From: Microvirga sp. KLBC 81
GTDB lineage: Bacteria; Pseudomonadota; Alphaproteobacteria; Rhizobiales; Beijerinckiaceae
Reading direction: 5' to 3'
Assembly: GCF_003075415.1 (NCBI RefSeq)
Contig: NZ_QDAH01000029.1
Location: forward strand, 1 to 64,000
DNA: 64,000 nt
This document shows, in pieces, positions 1 to 8,354 of this stretch. The position numbers and the translations under genes were made by a program. The notes beneath the pieces are model-generated. The model was not told the origin of the DNA. It did no database searches and worked only from the letters and a program-made list of their open reading frames with translations. The first letter of the stretch is position 1. Each line of letters opens with the position of its first letter.

Positions 1-29
1 AGCTGAACTTCAAGTTCGGCACCTACTAA
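1..29 (+). CDS. C-terminal end of an outer-membrane beta-barrel protein (partial)
   Basis: Only the last eight codons and the TAA stop at 27-29 are in the window. They read LNFKFGTY. A final beta-strand of alternating hydrophobic residues that ends in an aromatic residue is the usual C-terminal signal of outer-membrane barrels recognised by BamA. In rhizobia, Omp25/Omp31-like proteins end this way. The rest lies upstream, so the family call is an inference. A strong terminator follows. Confidence 0.45.
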
Positions 30-52
30 GAGCCGTCGCAGCCGCGACAGAC

Positions 53-79
53 AAGGCCCGGGGAAACCCGGGCCTTTTT
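53..79 (+). terminator. Rho-independent terminator
   Basis: A perfect 10-bp stem (53-62 with 67-76) closed by a GAAA tetraloop is followed by a run of T. It sits 23 bases after the stop of the outer-membrane protein gene. The next gene ends from the other side at 84, so transcription may stop here in both directions. Confidence 0.85.
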
Positions 80-83
80 ACCG

Positions 84-689
84 TCATGCGGTCACCTTGG
101 TTTTTGCGAAGGCCGGGACGCGCGCTTCGAAATCGGCAAGCCACACTGCGAGCTTCGGATGTGTCTCGCGCCAGCGGCCCGCAAAACGCAGATCGAGATA
201 GCCGAGCGCGCAGGCCAATGCGATGTGGCCGATATGCAGGGAGCTTGCCGGCGTCGAGAGGTGTGACTCCGCATAGGCCAATCCACGCTCCACCTTGCCG
301 GCCTGATGATTGACCCATTTCGGCTCGTGCTTGTCGTCCGAGCGGAAGCGGCCCTCATAGACCTGGAGCAACGCGGCATCCGTGATGCCATCGGCCAGTG
401 CCTGCTCGCGCAGAGCCATGAAACGCGCTTCGCCAGCCGGATAGATGCGCCCGCCACCAGCGAGAAAATCTAGATACTCCACGATCACGCGCGAGTCGTA
501 GAGCACTTCTCCATTCTCCAGCACCAACGCGGGAATTTTGCCCAAGGGATTCTGCTGACGGATGCTGTCCTCCGGGCTCATCGTATCCGCATCGACGATC
601 TGGATACGGTCGGAGAGACCAAGAAGAGAAGCCGCGATCTTGACCTTGCGGCCGAAGGGCGATGCGGGAGACGAGCGAAGAACGGGCAT
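84..689 (-). CDS. Glutathione S-transferase family protein
   Basis: The 201-residue protein has the layout of a soluble bacterial glutathione S-transferase. The N-terminal thioredoxin fold begins with MPVLRSSPASPFGRKV, where the Ser-Pro-Phe-Gly segment is the usual glutathione-activating site. It is followed by the cis-proline region NPLGKIPALV and by a DSRVIVEYLD segment that binds the gamma-glutamyl end of glutathione. The C-terminal half is helical. The frame is open further upstream, but the ATG at 689 matches the family's normal start. Such proteins conjugate or reduce electrophiles in the cytoplasm; the substrate cannot be told from sequence. Confidence 0.9.
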   Translation of the reverse strand: MPVLRSSPASPFGRKVKIAASLLGLSDRIQIVDADTMSPEDSIRQQNPLGKIPALVLENGEVLYDSRVIVEYLDFLAGGGRIYPAGEARFMALREQALADGITDAALLQVYEGRFRSDDKHEPKWVNHQAGKVERGLAYAESHLSTPASSLHIGHIALACALGYLDLRFAGRWRETHPKLAVWLADFEARVPAFAKTKVTA

Positions 690-767
690 GGATAGCTTCC
701 TATCGAGGAGAGGTTCCGGTTGAATGGCTGCATTCATGGACCCTCCTGAGTGAGGCGGCAATCCATC

Positions 768-1616
768 TTATGCCGGAGGGCCGAAGGCTTCACAGCGATA
801 AGCGCCATAGCCGCTGCGGGAGAGGCGCTCTGCGAGAGCAGGCAGAAGGATCTCCGCCTCATCCTTCAGCGACCAGGGCGGGTTGAGCACGAAGAGCCCG
901 CTGCCATTGAGACGCGACGGGTCGCGCGGATCGTCCACGTAAAGCTCGAGGCGCAGGCCGGGACGCGGGCTCTGCTCGTGCAGCCGCTGAGCCACGGCAT
1001 CGACTGGGGCCACATCCTTGATGGGATACCAGCCCGCATAGACGCCGGTCGGCCATTTCCTGAGCGCGGCGAGCAGCTCCGTCCCGAGCCGCTCCAGCTC
1101 GCCCGTTTTCTCGTAAGGCGGATCGATGAGTACCAACCCGCGCTTCTCCTTCGGAGGGATGAGCGCGTGAAGCGCCGTCCATCCATCGAGATGCATCACC
1201 CTCAGATTCGAGACCGCATTGAAAGCCTCATTCAGCACCGCATAGTCTGCGGGATGCAGCTCGACGAACACGCCCCGGTCCTGACGGCGCAGAAGCTCCC
1301 GAACGATGCCCGGCGAACCGGGATAGATGGTCTCTCCGTGCCGGGCGCGCACATCTGCAATCACCTTGCGGTAAGGCGAGAGGATGGGCTCGACCTCGGG
1401 CGCAAAAGGCTCATCGAGGCGACCGATACCCTCGACCCATTCGCCTGTCCGCTCTGCCTCGTCGGCGGTAAGATCGTACAGTCCGATCCCCGCATGGGTA
1501 TCGATGACCCGCAGAGGCGTTTCCTTGCGCTGCAAATAGGTGAGAATCCTCACCAGGAGAGCGTGTTTCATGACGTCGGCGAAATTGCCGGCGTGGAAGG
1601 CGTGTCGGTAATTCAT
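768..1616 (-). CDS. rlmJ: 23S rRNA (adenine(2030)-N6)-methyltransferase RlmJ
   Basis: The 282-residue protein begins MNYRHAFHAGNFADVMKH, the nearly invariant start of RlmJ. It carries the N6-adenine methyltransferase motif IDPPYE at about residues 164-169, and IDTHAGIG near residue 38 resembles the S-adenosylmethionine loop. RlmJ methylates A2030 of 23S rRNA before the subunit is assembled, and its length agrees with the family. The gene reads in the same direction as the RNase T2 gene, whose stop lies 10 bases upstream, so they may be cotranscribed. There is no obvious functional link between them. Confidence 0.95.
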   Translation of the reverse strand: MNYRHAFHAGNFADVMKHALLVRILTYLQRKETPLRVIDTHAGIGLYDLTADEAERTGEWVEGIGRLDEPFAPEVEPILSPYRKVIADVRARHGETIYPGSPGIVRELLRRQDRGVFVELHPADYAVLNEAFNAVSNLRVMHLDGWTALHALIPPKEKRGLVLIDPPYEKTGELERLGTELLAALRKWPTGVYAGWYPIKDVAPVDAVAQRLHEQSPRPGLRLELYVDDPRDPSRLNGSGLFVLNPPWSLKDEAEILLPALAERLSRSGYGAYRCEAFGPPA

Positions 1617-1626
1617 CGATCAAGTC

Positions 1627-2307
1627 CTATCGGACCGCCGGAATCGTGAGCTCACCCGCGCGGCAGCCGTCCCGATCGACCTCGGGGCACTGGCGGAAGC
1701 CACGCAGATCCTTGTCGAGGCAGATCCGCACTTCCTGAAAGATACGCCGTCCGCAGGAAACCGAAATCATGTCGGCGCGTAGTCCTGGGTTAACGCTCAT
1801 GAAGGCCCGTTCGATCTCGCTCGGCAGAACCTTGGAGCGATCGCCCAGGGCCTTGAAACTGTCCGGAATACGGACGCGCTCGCGGGCGCGCTGGACGGCT
1901 CTGAAATAGCCGCTCGGACTCTCGCCGGAGCAGCTGCCGTGCTTGCGCCATTGATAGCGGGCGAGATTATCATCGGGAAAGAGGCCCGAGATTTCCTTGA
2001 TCGCCGTACTGGGAACGAAGCGGCCGATGGGCTCGCAGAAGCTGGGATAGCCCTGCTCCATCTGGGGCCACAGGCCATGCACGACAAAGCCGAGGCCGCT
2101 CCCGTCCTCGCATTGCCGGCTCTTCCGGCCGCGGATCTCACAGAAGCCCGGCGACCAGGACAGGGCGAGCACATAGAAATCGAACTGCCCCATGGGGGCG
2201 CCCCTCGCCTCACGCGGCGCTTGCGCAACGGAAGGCGAGGCAAGCAGAAGGCAGGCACCCGCGAAGGCGAGACACCGGCTCAAGCTCAAGGGGCGGCCTG
2301 CTTGCAA
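1627..2307 (-). CDS. Secreted ribonuclease T2 family protein
   Basis: The 226-residue protein has an N-terminal signal peptide with a probable cut after SPSVAQA. Both RNase T2 active-site blocks are present: GFVVHGLWP with its histidine at residue 77, and WRKHGSC with its histidine at residue 123. Several cysteines fit the family's disulfides. It should cleave single-stranded RNA in the periplasm or outside the cell through a 2',3'-cyclic phosphate. Its start lies inside the 3' end of the next gene upstream (22-base overlap), so the two are probably translated together. Confidence 0.93.
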   Translation of the reverse strand: MQAGRPLSLSRCLAFAGACLLLASPSVAQAPREARGAPMGQFDFYVLALSWSPGFCEIRGRKSRQCEDGSGLGFVVHGLWPQMEQGYPSFCEPIGRFVPSTAIKEISGLFPDDNLARYQWRKHGSCSGESPSGYFRAVQRARERVRIPDSFKALGDRSKVLPSEIERAFMSVNPGLRADMISVSCGRRIFQEVRICLDKDLRGFRQCPEVDRDGCRAGELTIPAVR

Positions 2308-2738
2308 TGGGGAGCGTAGGCGTAGTTGCGATCGAAGCCGTCGACGCAGGAATCAGTGTTCCAGCCAATGCCGATGAAGCCCAGGTCCTCGCGGATCGAG
2401 AAGTTGACCTTGTGCCTGTAGCCGTCGGACACGACGACCGTGCCGGTGCAGTAGCGGCGAGGGATGTAATCGAGGCCCCAGGGACGCCAAGCCACCTGCA
2501 CAATCCCTTCGAACGCCAGGATCTTGAGACTGGAGTTCCAGAACCGGCGCTCCTTTTTCTCAAATCTTGACGCAACATCGTTGAGCACAGCCGGATCGGC
2601 GCAGGCCGGCAGGCCAGCATCGTACTGCCTCAAGGAAAGCTCGTGAGCCCTCTCCCGCCGCTCTGCCGGGTTTATCTCACGAGAGAGAGCGGGAGCGCTC
2701 AGAACAACGCAGGAGATAAGGGCCGCCAGCCACTTCAT
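2286..2738 (-). CDS. Unknown secreted cysteine-containing protein paired with RNase T2
   Basis: I do not recognise a named family. The ATG at 2738 begins with a signal peptide, MKWLAALISCVVLSAPALS, giving a protein of about 150 residues. The mature part has an acidic/basic helix-like segment, then a beta-rich half with RRYCTGTVVVSDGYRHKVNF and GIGWNTDSCVDGFDRN, and cysteines that could form disulfides. The stop lies inside the downstream RNase T2 gene. The overlap suggests the two are made together, for example as a nuclease and a partner or an inhibitor, but that is only inference. Confidence 0.7.
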   Translation of the reverse strand: MKWLAALISCVVLSAPALSREINPAERRERAHELSLRQYDAGLPACADPAVLNDVASRFEKKERRFWNSSLKILAFEGIVQVAWRPWGLDYIPRRYCTGTVVVSDGYRHKVNFSIREDLGFIGIGWNTDSCVDGFDRNYAYAPHCKQAAP

Positions 2739-2819
2739 TCTAATGCTCCAAGAGGTCGATGACTTTGTCACATCGACCATGTGGGCGGCAGCCCCGAACG
2801 TCAAGGCTCCGCTTACCGA

Positions 2820-3875
2820 TTAATAGACAGCGTGTCTGTTCAGCACCATCGGTTCCCCTGTGGACGAGCGCATCGGTCTTGGCGGTGCATAGGTCTGCTG
2901 GGGCTGCTGAGTGCTCTGCCGGGGAAATGGCGCGCCATATCCCGGAGGCGGCGGAGGCGTATAGACGTCCTGGGCCGTATTGCCGGAATAGGTCGGGTTA
3001 GCGGGATAACGCGGTGCCGGCGGCGGCACGGGAGCCGAGACCAGCGGCGGCGCCATGGGGGCTCCCATGGGCGAGTCCGCAGCGTAACCTGCGGAGCCCC
3101 CCTCCTCCGGCACATCCTGCTCCAGCTCTGTCGTCGGCAGATCGCCTTGAGCACTCACGCTCTGGAGAATCTGGCGGCTCTGCTCAGGGTCGATGCGCGG
3201 CGTGAACTTGATGATCGGCTTGCAGATGCGGCGCTCGCCACGCGGGTCATGCCGCGCCAGGTCGATATGCAGGTGGTCGTAGTGGAAAGCATCCGCACCC
3301 GGGCCCAGCACCGTCGTGAAATAGCGGCAGGCGCCCACAAAGGCCTCACGCAGGAAGTCCTGCTCGGCAGGATCGCCCCTCCAGCCCTTCATGACTGTAA
3401 TCTCGCGACCGTCCGCCAGAACAAAGGCCATGACGTCGAGTGCGTTGCCGAAGGAGTGCTCGGAGAGCTTGGCACCGCGCTGGTTGTTGCGCGGGCGGCA
3501 GGAATAGGAGCCCGCCTTCAGATCCACGACCGGGACGCCGAAATGCATGACGGCGGCAGGTTTCACGATTTCATCGAGCCAAGTATCGATGCGCGGGATG
3601 ATCGGGCAAGCAAGGGTCACCTTGGATTTCAGGCCGACTTCGCCGTTGCTGAAGGCGGCGACCTTGAAGGGATAATCCATGCCGCAGACACCGGGGCCGT
3701 CGATCTTGGACGACAGGGCCACATAAGCCGATGGCTGCACGAGCCGCTGCGACAGGCAGGCTTCCTCAGCCTGCGCGCGCCAGGGCTCGCGCTGTTCGAA
3801 CCGAAACAACCCGCAACCGGTCAACCCGAGCCCAACAAGCGATAGGGCAACAAACGCAACTAACCCACGACGCAT
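2820..3875 (-). CDS. Extensin-like domain lipoprotein
   Basis: The 351-residue protein starts with a lipoprotein signal; the lipobox LTGC places the lipidated cysteine at residue 21. Residues from about 40 to 225 match the bacterial extensin-like C-terminal domain, with GAKLSEHSFGNALDV and FHYDHLHIDL. These His/Asp motifs resemble zinc sites of D-Ala-D-Ala peptidases of the M15/LAS group, so a cell-wall role is plausible. The last 110 residues are a Pro/Gly/Tyr-rich, probably unstructured tail. The protein is likely anchored in the envelope. Confidence 0.88.
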   Translation of the reverse strand: MRRGLVAFVALSLVGLGLTGCGLFRFEQREPWRAQAEEACLSQRLVQPSAYVALSSKIDGPGVCGMDYPFKVAAFSNGEVGLKSKVTLACPIIPRIDTWLDEIVKPAAVMHFGVPVVDLKAGSYSCRPRNNQRGAKLSEHSFGNALDVMAFVLADGREITVMKGWRGDPAEQDFLREAFVGACRYFTTVLGPGADAFHYDHLHIDLARHDPRGERRICKPIIKFTPRIDPEQSRQILQSVSAQGDLPTTELEQDVPEEGGSAGYAADSPMGAPMAPPLVSAPVPPPAPRYPANPTYSGNTAQDVYTPPPPPGYGAPFPRQSTQQPQQTYAPPRPMRSSTGEPMVLNRHAVY

Positions 3876-4176
3876 GGGCGGGACCCTAGCCTGCTGCCGG
3901 TAAACATCCCGTCAACGGCCCTTCCCAAGGTTCAGACCATCTCCGGACCGGTTGTTTCGAGAAATAGGCTAAAAGGGCGGGAGAGTGCGCTCTGCAGGCA
4001 GGATTCCAAAAATTTCTCTACTTCTCGAAGGCAGCTTTCTTCTTAATCGGAGCAAGGAGTTAACCATTTGTTAACCATTTTTACAGTCTATTTGTAGTAT
4101 TTTTCAGGACCAGCCCGCCCTTTTCAGATCCTTGGGATCCTGATAAGTTCCCCCTCCATTCAGATAGGGGCCTATC
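3876..4176. other. AT-richer 301-bp intergenic region
   Basis: No coding region is convincing here. The stretch lies between the start of the extensin-like gene on the minus strand and a small ORF on the plus strand, so it should hold divergent promoters. It contains runs of A and T, and a TTAA-N7-TTAA site at 4060-4074 that is listed separately. Confidence 0.6.
4060..4074. promoter_or_regulatory. Candidate CtrA binding site
   Basis: The sequence TTAACCATTTGTTAA is a perfect TTAA-N7-TTAA, the consensus for the alphaproteobacterial cell-cycle regulator CtrA. Each half continues as TTAACCAT, a form often seen in real sites. It lies about 100 bases upstream of a 33-codon membrane ORF and about 185 bases upstream of the extensin-like gene on the other strand, so either could be the target. 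Binding is not shown by sequence alone. Confidence 0.5.
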
Positions 4177-4278
4177 ATGAACCTGACGTCGAATGCCGAT
4201 TGGACCGCCAAGCTCAACGTGGCAGCGGCCTGCGTCTCTTTCTCTTTCATTTGCGCCATCGTCGCCGGTCTTTTCTAA
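4177..4278 (+). CDS. Small single-pass membrane protein, 33 residues
   Basis: This short ORF reads MNLTSNADWTAKLNV followed by a hydrophobic segment of roughly 18 residues ending in IVAGLF. It would be an inner-membrane microprotein with a short polar N-terminus. It is followed 50 bases later by a terminator-like hairpin and preceded by a perfect CtrA-type site, which makes a monocistronic gene plausible. The ribosome binding site is weak. I know of no assigned function. Confidence 0.5.
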   Translation: MNLTSNADWTAKLNVAAACVSFSFICAIVAGLF

Positions 4279-4327
4279 GACGACCTCAGCCCTCACGGCT
4301 CAAGCAACCGGACCCGTTCTTTTTAAG

Positions 4328-4355
4328 CGCTGCCGCAGATTCGGCGGCGTTTTTT
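4328..4355 (+). terminator. Rho-independent terminator
   Basis: CGCTGCC pairs with GGCGGCG (4343-4349, one G-U pair) around a short loop, and six T follow. It fits the end of the transcript carrying the 33-codon ORF. It touches the stop of the opposing small gene at 4354. Confidence 0.6.
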
Positions 4356-4590
4356 ATGCCTCAGGGCACGGTTTCGAGGTGATGCTCCAGGACATCACAT
4401 TGATCTCCATCCGGCATTGCGCGAGCCTTGGCCCCTCCGCCGTCTTGAGACAGATCGTTTCTCCAGGAGCAAAGGTCCGTCCCTGGGCCCGGCAATAGCA
4501 GTCAATGGGGTTATGACCGGGTGCCTGCACATGTTGGGCACCGGCAGGCGCAGAAGCCACCAGGGCGAGAAAGACCAAGACGTTCGGCAT
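4354..4590 (-). CDS. Small secreted cysteine-containing protein
   Basis: The 78-residue product has a signal peptide, MPNVLVFLALVASAPAGA, and a mature domain of about 60 residues. That domain contains CYCRAQGRTFAPGETICL and further cysteines near the C-terminus (QCRMEI, KPCPEA), enough for two disulfides. It is probably periplasmic. I do not recognise a family with a function. It reads toward a convergent terminator shared with the 33-codon ORF. Confidence 0.65.
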   Translation of the reverse strand: MPNVLVFLALVASAPAGAQHVQAPGHNPIDCYCRAQGRTFAPGETICLKTAEGPRLAQCRMEINVMSWSITSKPCPEA

Positions 4591-4657
4591 AGGCGCCTCC
4601 GCTCGTCATCTGCGAAAGATGGTCCTCCTCCAGCCGAAGCAGGTCAAGATCTACCGG

Positions 4658-5110
4658 TCAGCCCCACCGCTCCATGGCCGTGTCGTCGGCACTCTTCGCG
4701 TCGACCCACGCGCCGACAGTGCCGTCCTTCAGGTGCTCCCGCTTCCAGAAGGGAGCATGGGTTTTCAAGTAATCCATCATGAACTCGGCGGCCTCGAAGG
4801 CTGCGCGACGATGGGCACTAGCCGCCAGCACCAGCACGATGGGCTCACCCGGACGGATCAAGCCGTAGCGATGAATGACGGTAAGCCCCATCAGAGGCCA
4901 GCGTGCCTCGGCCTCGCTCGCGATGCGGGCCATCTCGGCTTCGGCCATGCCGGGATAGTGCTCGAGCTCCAGGGCGGAGAGCCTGCCGCCCTCATCACGG
5001 CAGAAGCCGGTAAAGGCGACCGTCGCGCCGATATCCCCGCGCCCGGCTGAGAGAACCGCCGTCTCGGCAGCAGCATCGAAGGCCTCGACCTGGATGCGGA
5101 TGATGGGCAT
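4658..5110 (-). CDS. moaE: Molybdopterin synthase catalytic subunit MoaE
   Basis: The 150-residue protein matches MoaE. It has the beta-hammerhead region VAFTGFCRDEGG, the central LELEHYPGMAEAEM, the HRYG motif and the catalytic lysine region YLKTHAPFWKRE. MoaE transfers sulfur from the MoaD thiocarboxylate to precursor Z to make molybdopterin. The ATG at 5110 was chosen over a longer frame because the family starts here and moaD ends five bases upstream. moaD and moaE therefore form a pair with pgsA upstream. Confidence 0.95.
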   Translation of the reverse strand: MPIIRIQVEAFDAAAETAVLSAGRGDIGATVAFTGFCRDEGGRLSALELEHYPGMAEAEMARIASEAEARWPLMGLTVIHRYGLIRPGEPIVLVLAASAHRRAAFEAAEFMMDYLKTHAPFWKREHLKDGTVGAWVDAKSADDTAMERWG

Positions 5111-5115
5111 GGTCC

Positions 5116-5367
5116 CTACCCGCCGGTCATGGGCGGGAAGAAGGCGATCTCCCGCGCGCCGGCAATCGAGGCTTCGGGCTTCACATGCTGATGGTCGATG
5201 GCGGCGCGGACGATGGCCTCGTTCTCGAAGGCATATTCGTATTCCTCGCCCCGCGTCTTCAGCCATCGCACGAGATCGGCAATCGTTGCAATCCCTTCCG
5301 GCAGGTCGATGGTCTCGTCCGTCCTGCCGATCCGCTCGCGCACCCAGGCGAAATAGACGAGCTTCAT
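5116..5367 (-). CDS. moaD: Molybdopterin synthase sulfur carrier subunit MoaD
   Basis: This 83-residue ubiquitin-like protein ends in Gly-Gly (PPMTGG), the terminus that is adenylated by MoeB and converted to a thiocarboxylate. It begins MKLVYFAWVRERIG, typical of MoaD. It donates sulfur to MoaE, encoded five bases downstream, and follows pgsA by five bases, so the three genes are probably cotranscribed. Confidence 0.95.
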   Translation of the reverse strand: MKLVYFAWVRERIGRTDETIDLPEGIATIADLVRWLKTRGEEYEYAFENEAIVRAAIDHQHVKPEASIAGAREIAFFPPMTGG

Positions 5368-5372
5368 GGAGC

Positions 5373-5969
5373 CTAGCCCTCATCCATCAGGTGATGAATG
5401 CCGGTTCTGAGATAATCCCACCCGGTATAAAGTGTCAGGATCGCGGAAACCCATAAGAGACTGAGCCCGATCATGGTGTTTCCAGGCAGTACCGTATCTC
5501 CCGCCGGTCCCGCGATCAGGAAGCCGAGGGCGAGAAGCTGGAATGTGGTCTTCCACTTGGCGACGCGGCTGACCGGCACCCCGACTTTCAGCTCCGCCAG
5601 GAACTCGCGCAGGCCCGATACCAGGATCTCGCGGCAGAGGATGACGAGGGCTGCCCAGATATGCCAGCCCTGGATCGTCTTGTCGGAGACCAGCATGAGC
5701 AGGCAGGCGGCCACCAAGAGCTTGTCGGCGATGGGATCGAGCATGCGGCCCAGGGCCGATTGCTGGGAGAAAGTTCGCGCGATGTAGCCGTCGAAATAAT
5801 CGGTGATGGCCGCCAGCGCGAAGACGGCCAGAGCAAACCAACGCGACCAGTGATCCTCCGGCCAGAACAGCAGGCCGACCACGGCCGGCACGGCCACCAA
5901 ACGGCCATAGGTCAGCAGATTGGCAAGATTGAAGGCCTTGGACCGGCGCATGGAACGTGCAGTGCTCAT
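5373..5969 (-). CDS. pgsA: CDP-diacylglycerol--glycerol-3-phosphate 3-phosphatidyltransferase
   Basis: The protein of about 198 residues is a multi-pass inner-membrane enzyme. It carries the CDP-alcohol phosphotransferase motif within DYFDGYIARTFSQQS and GRMLDPIADK, that is D-x2-DG-x2-AR-x8-G-x3-D-x3-D. It makes phosphatidylglycerol phosphate, the committed step toward phosphatidylglycerol and cardiolipin. The start at 5969 (MSTARSMRRSKAFN) fits the family; the open frame reaches further upstream without family-like sequence. It stands upstream of moaD-moaE, an arrangement I recall from other rhizobia. Confidence 0.92.
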   Translation of the reverse strand: MSTARSMRRSKAFNLANLLTYGRLVAVPAVVGLLFWPEDHWSRWFALAVFALAAITDYFDGYIARTFSQQSALGRMLDPIADKLLVAACLLMLVSDKTIQGWHIWAALVILCREILVSGLREFLAELKVGVPVSRVAKWKTTFQLLALGFLIAGPAGDTVLPGNTMIGLSLLWVSAILTLYTGWDYLRTGIHHLMDEG

Positions 5970-6042
5970 AGGATAGGCAGGAAGCATGCCTCGGCTCGAT
6001 CCGTCAACCGTGGGGCGCCCCACATTGGCGTTATCGCAGGCT

Positions 6043-8058
6043 TTACCCCCGCTCGTGGAAGAAATCGTACACGGCTCGGGCTGTGGCCGCATTCACCCCA
6101 GGGGCCTTCATGAGGTCTTCCAGGGCAGCGCGCTGGATTGCCTTGACGGTTCCGAAATGGTGCAGCAGCGCCCGCTTGCGAGTGGGCCCGATGCCAGGGA
6201 TCTCGTCGAGCGGGTTCTTGACCATTTCGCGCTTGCGCTTGGCCCGGTGCGTGCCGATGGCGAAGCGGTGAGCCTCATCGCGAAGCCGCTGCACGAAATA
6301 GAGCGCAGGGTCCCGGGGCGGCAGCTTGAAGGCGGGCTGACCGATCTTGAAGAAGGTCTCGCGTCCCGCATCGCGGTCGCGCCCTTTGGCGATGCCGACG
6401 AGGGTCACGTCGTCTTCGCCGACGCCGACATCTGCCAGAGCTTGGCGAGCGGCTTCGAGCTGTCCCTTGCCACCATCGATGAGGACGAGGTCGGGCCATG
6501 AGGGGAAAGCATCCTCGGAATCAGAGGAACTTGCATTCTCCTGCTGATCGGGGGTTCTCGGCTCCTCCTTCACGAGCCGTGCGAAGCGCCGCTGCAGCAT
6601 CTCGCGCATCATGCCGTAATCGTCGCCGGGCTTCAGGTCTTCCGACTTCATGTTGAAGGTGCGGTAATGCTGCTTCATGAAGCCGTTCGCGCCGGCGACC
6701 ACCATGGCGCCCACCGCATTGGTGCCCATGATGTGCGAGTTGTCGTAGACCTCCACGCGCCGCGGGGCCTTGTTCATGCCGAAGGCCTGGCCCAGCGAAA
6801 TGAGCAGCTTCTGTTGCGAAGCAGTATCCGCCAGGCGACGTCCCAACGCTTCCTTCGCATTGCGCAGAACGTAATCGATGAGCTGCCGGCGCTCGCCGCG
6901 CTGCGGCGCGTGAATTTCCACACGCGTCTCACTTTTCGTCGAAAGCGCGGCTGCCATCAGCTCCGCGTCCTCGATCTCGTGCGAAAGCAGGATGAGACGC
7001 GGCGCGGGCTTGTCGTCGTAGAACTGAGCCAGGAAGGAGCTGAGCACCTCGTCCGGCGTCATGGACTTGTCGGCCTTCGGGAAATAGGCGCGGTTGCCCC
7101 AGTTCTGCCAGTTGCGGAAGAAGAACACCTCCACGCAGAACTGTCCCGCCTGCTCGTCGAGCGCGAACACATCCGCCTCTTCCACCGATTGCGTGTTGAT
7201 GCCCTGCACGCCCTGAATGGCGGAGAGCGCGGCAAGCCTGTCACGGCAGCGCGCCGCCCGCTCGAACTCGAGTTCTTCGGCGGCCTGTTGCATCTCTTCG
7301 GTGATGCGCTGCTTCACGGCATTCGACTTACCCGACAGAAAGGCACGCGCTTCACTGACAAGCTCAGCGTAATCCTCCGGCGAGATTTCGTTGGTGCAAG
7401 GACCCGAGCAACGCTTGATTTGGTAGAGCAAACAAGGCCGCGTGCGGTTCTCGAAATAGCTGTCGTTGCATGAGCGCAGCAGGAATGCGCGCTGGAGCGC
7501 ATTGATCGTGCGGTTCACCGCCCACACGCTCGCGAAGGGGCCATAGTAATCCCCTTTCCGCTTCCGCGCGCCGCGATGCTTCACGAGCTGCGGCGCCGGA
7601 TGATCGGCGGTAAGCAGGATGTAGGGCAGCGACTTGTCGTCCCGCAACAGCACGTTGTAGCGGGGCTTCAGCTGCTTGATGAGATTGGCCTCGAGCAGCA
7701 GCGCCTCGGTTTCCGTCGCCGTGGTGACGAACTCCATGGAGGAGGTCTCGGCGATCATGCGGGCGATGCGGTTCGAATGCGCCTGGCCGCGCGCATAGGA
7801 GCCCACGCGTGCTTTAAGGCTCTTCGCCTTGCCCACGTAAAGCACGTCGCCCTTCAGGTCCAACATGCGATAGACGCCCGGCGCGTTGGGCAGCGTCGTC
7901 CAGAACCGGCGGATGACTTCCGTGCCCCGCTGGACGGAACTGGGGTTCGCCTCGAGGTCGAACTCGACATCCGAGCCGCTCTCCACGGCTACGCTGTCGT
8001 CATCCTCCTCATTGTCCAGGATATCCGGCGGAACGTCGTTATAGGTGTTGCGACTCAT
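6043..8058 (-). CDS. uvrC: Excinuclease ABC subunit C (UvrC)
   Basis: The 671-residue protein has all UvrC parts: the GIY-YIG nuclease domain ([22 protein letters not shown] at about residues 57-78, split by the usual loops), a UVR segment with [16 protein letters not shown], the RNase H-like nuclease region and C-terminal helix-hairpin-helix motifs ([15 protein letters not shown]). It makes the two incisions in nucleotide excision repair with UvrA and UvrB. Two things are less usual: an acidic N-terminal extension of about 50 residues, and a Ser/Glu/Asp-rich insert just before [11 protein letters not shown]. Confidence 0.97.
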   Translation of the reverse strand: MSRNTYNDVPPDILDNEEDDDSVAVESGSDVEFDLEANPSSVQRGTEVIRRFWTTLPNAPGVYRMLDLKGDVLYVGKAKSLKARVGSYARGQAHSNRIARMIAETSSMEFVTTATETEALLLEANLIKQLKPRYNVLLRDDKSLPYILLTADHPAPQLVKHRGARKRKGDYYGPFASVWAVNRTINALQRAFLLRSCNDSYFENRTRPCLLYQIKRCSGPCTNEISPEDYAELVSEARAFLSGKSNAVKQRITEEMQQAAEELEFERAARCRDRLAALSAIQGVQGINTQSVEEADVFALDEQAGQFCVEVFFFRNWQNWGNRAYFPKADKSMTPDEVLSSFLAQFYDDKPAPRLILLSHEIEDAELMAAALSTKSETRVEIHAPQRGERRQLIDYVLRNAKEALGRRLADTASQQKLLISLGQAFGMNKAPRRVEVYDNSHIMGTNAVGAMVVAGANGFMKQHYRTFNMKSEDLKPGDDYGMMREMLQRRFARLVKEEPRTPDQQENASSSDSEDAFPSWPDLVLIDGGKGQLEAARQALADVGVGEDDVTLVGIAKGRDRDAGRETFFKIGQPAFKLPPRDPALYFVQRLRDEAHRFAIGTHRAKRKREMVKNPLDEIPGIGPTRKRALLHHFGTVKAIQRAALEDLMKAPGVNAATARAVYDFFHERG

Positions 8059-8099
8059 GAGGGAGATTTAAGGGCTGACAGCCTTTGAGGAAAGTGCAG

Positions 8100-8286
8100 C
8101 TAGAGCACCCGACACAAAAGTGGACTGCACTTTTGGGATTGATGCTTCTCCCTTCGTCATGGCCGGGCGTGTCCCGGCCATCCCGATGCGAAGGGCGCGG
8201 TGCTCCAAAGAATCGAGATCACGGGCACGAGGCCGGTGATGACGTGGGAGGATGACGCGGACCTTCGGTTCCGCACGATGCGCTAG
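8100..8286. repeat. Bipartite intergenic repeat, copy 1, interrupted by another repeat
   Basis: The element opens with CTAGAGCACCCGACACAAAA and GTGGACTGCACTTTTGGGAT and closes with GGTTCCGCACGATGCGCTAG. Compared with the compact copy at 11165-11250, about 105 bases of an unrelated hairpin repeat are placed in its middle. It lies between the starts of uvrC and benE and fills most of the 296-bp gap. Confidence 0.8.
8153..8256. repeat. Hairpin repeat (GGTGATGACG family), nested copy
   Basis: This 104-bp unit begins TCGTCATGGCCGGGCGTGTC, with the local hairpin GGCCGGG/CCCGGCC, and ends near GGCCGGTGATGACGTGGGAG. A second copy with the same ends and spacing lies at 28246-28350. Here it sits inside another repeat type, which suggests that the unit can insert. 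No coding capacity is seen. Confidence 0.75.
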
Positions 8287-8354
8287 CAAACTGGCGCGGC
8301 CATCGTATTCGGTCTAAACGGCTGAGCCTGCCGAACCTGAGGGGAAGCCGATCC

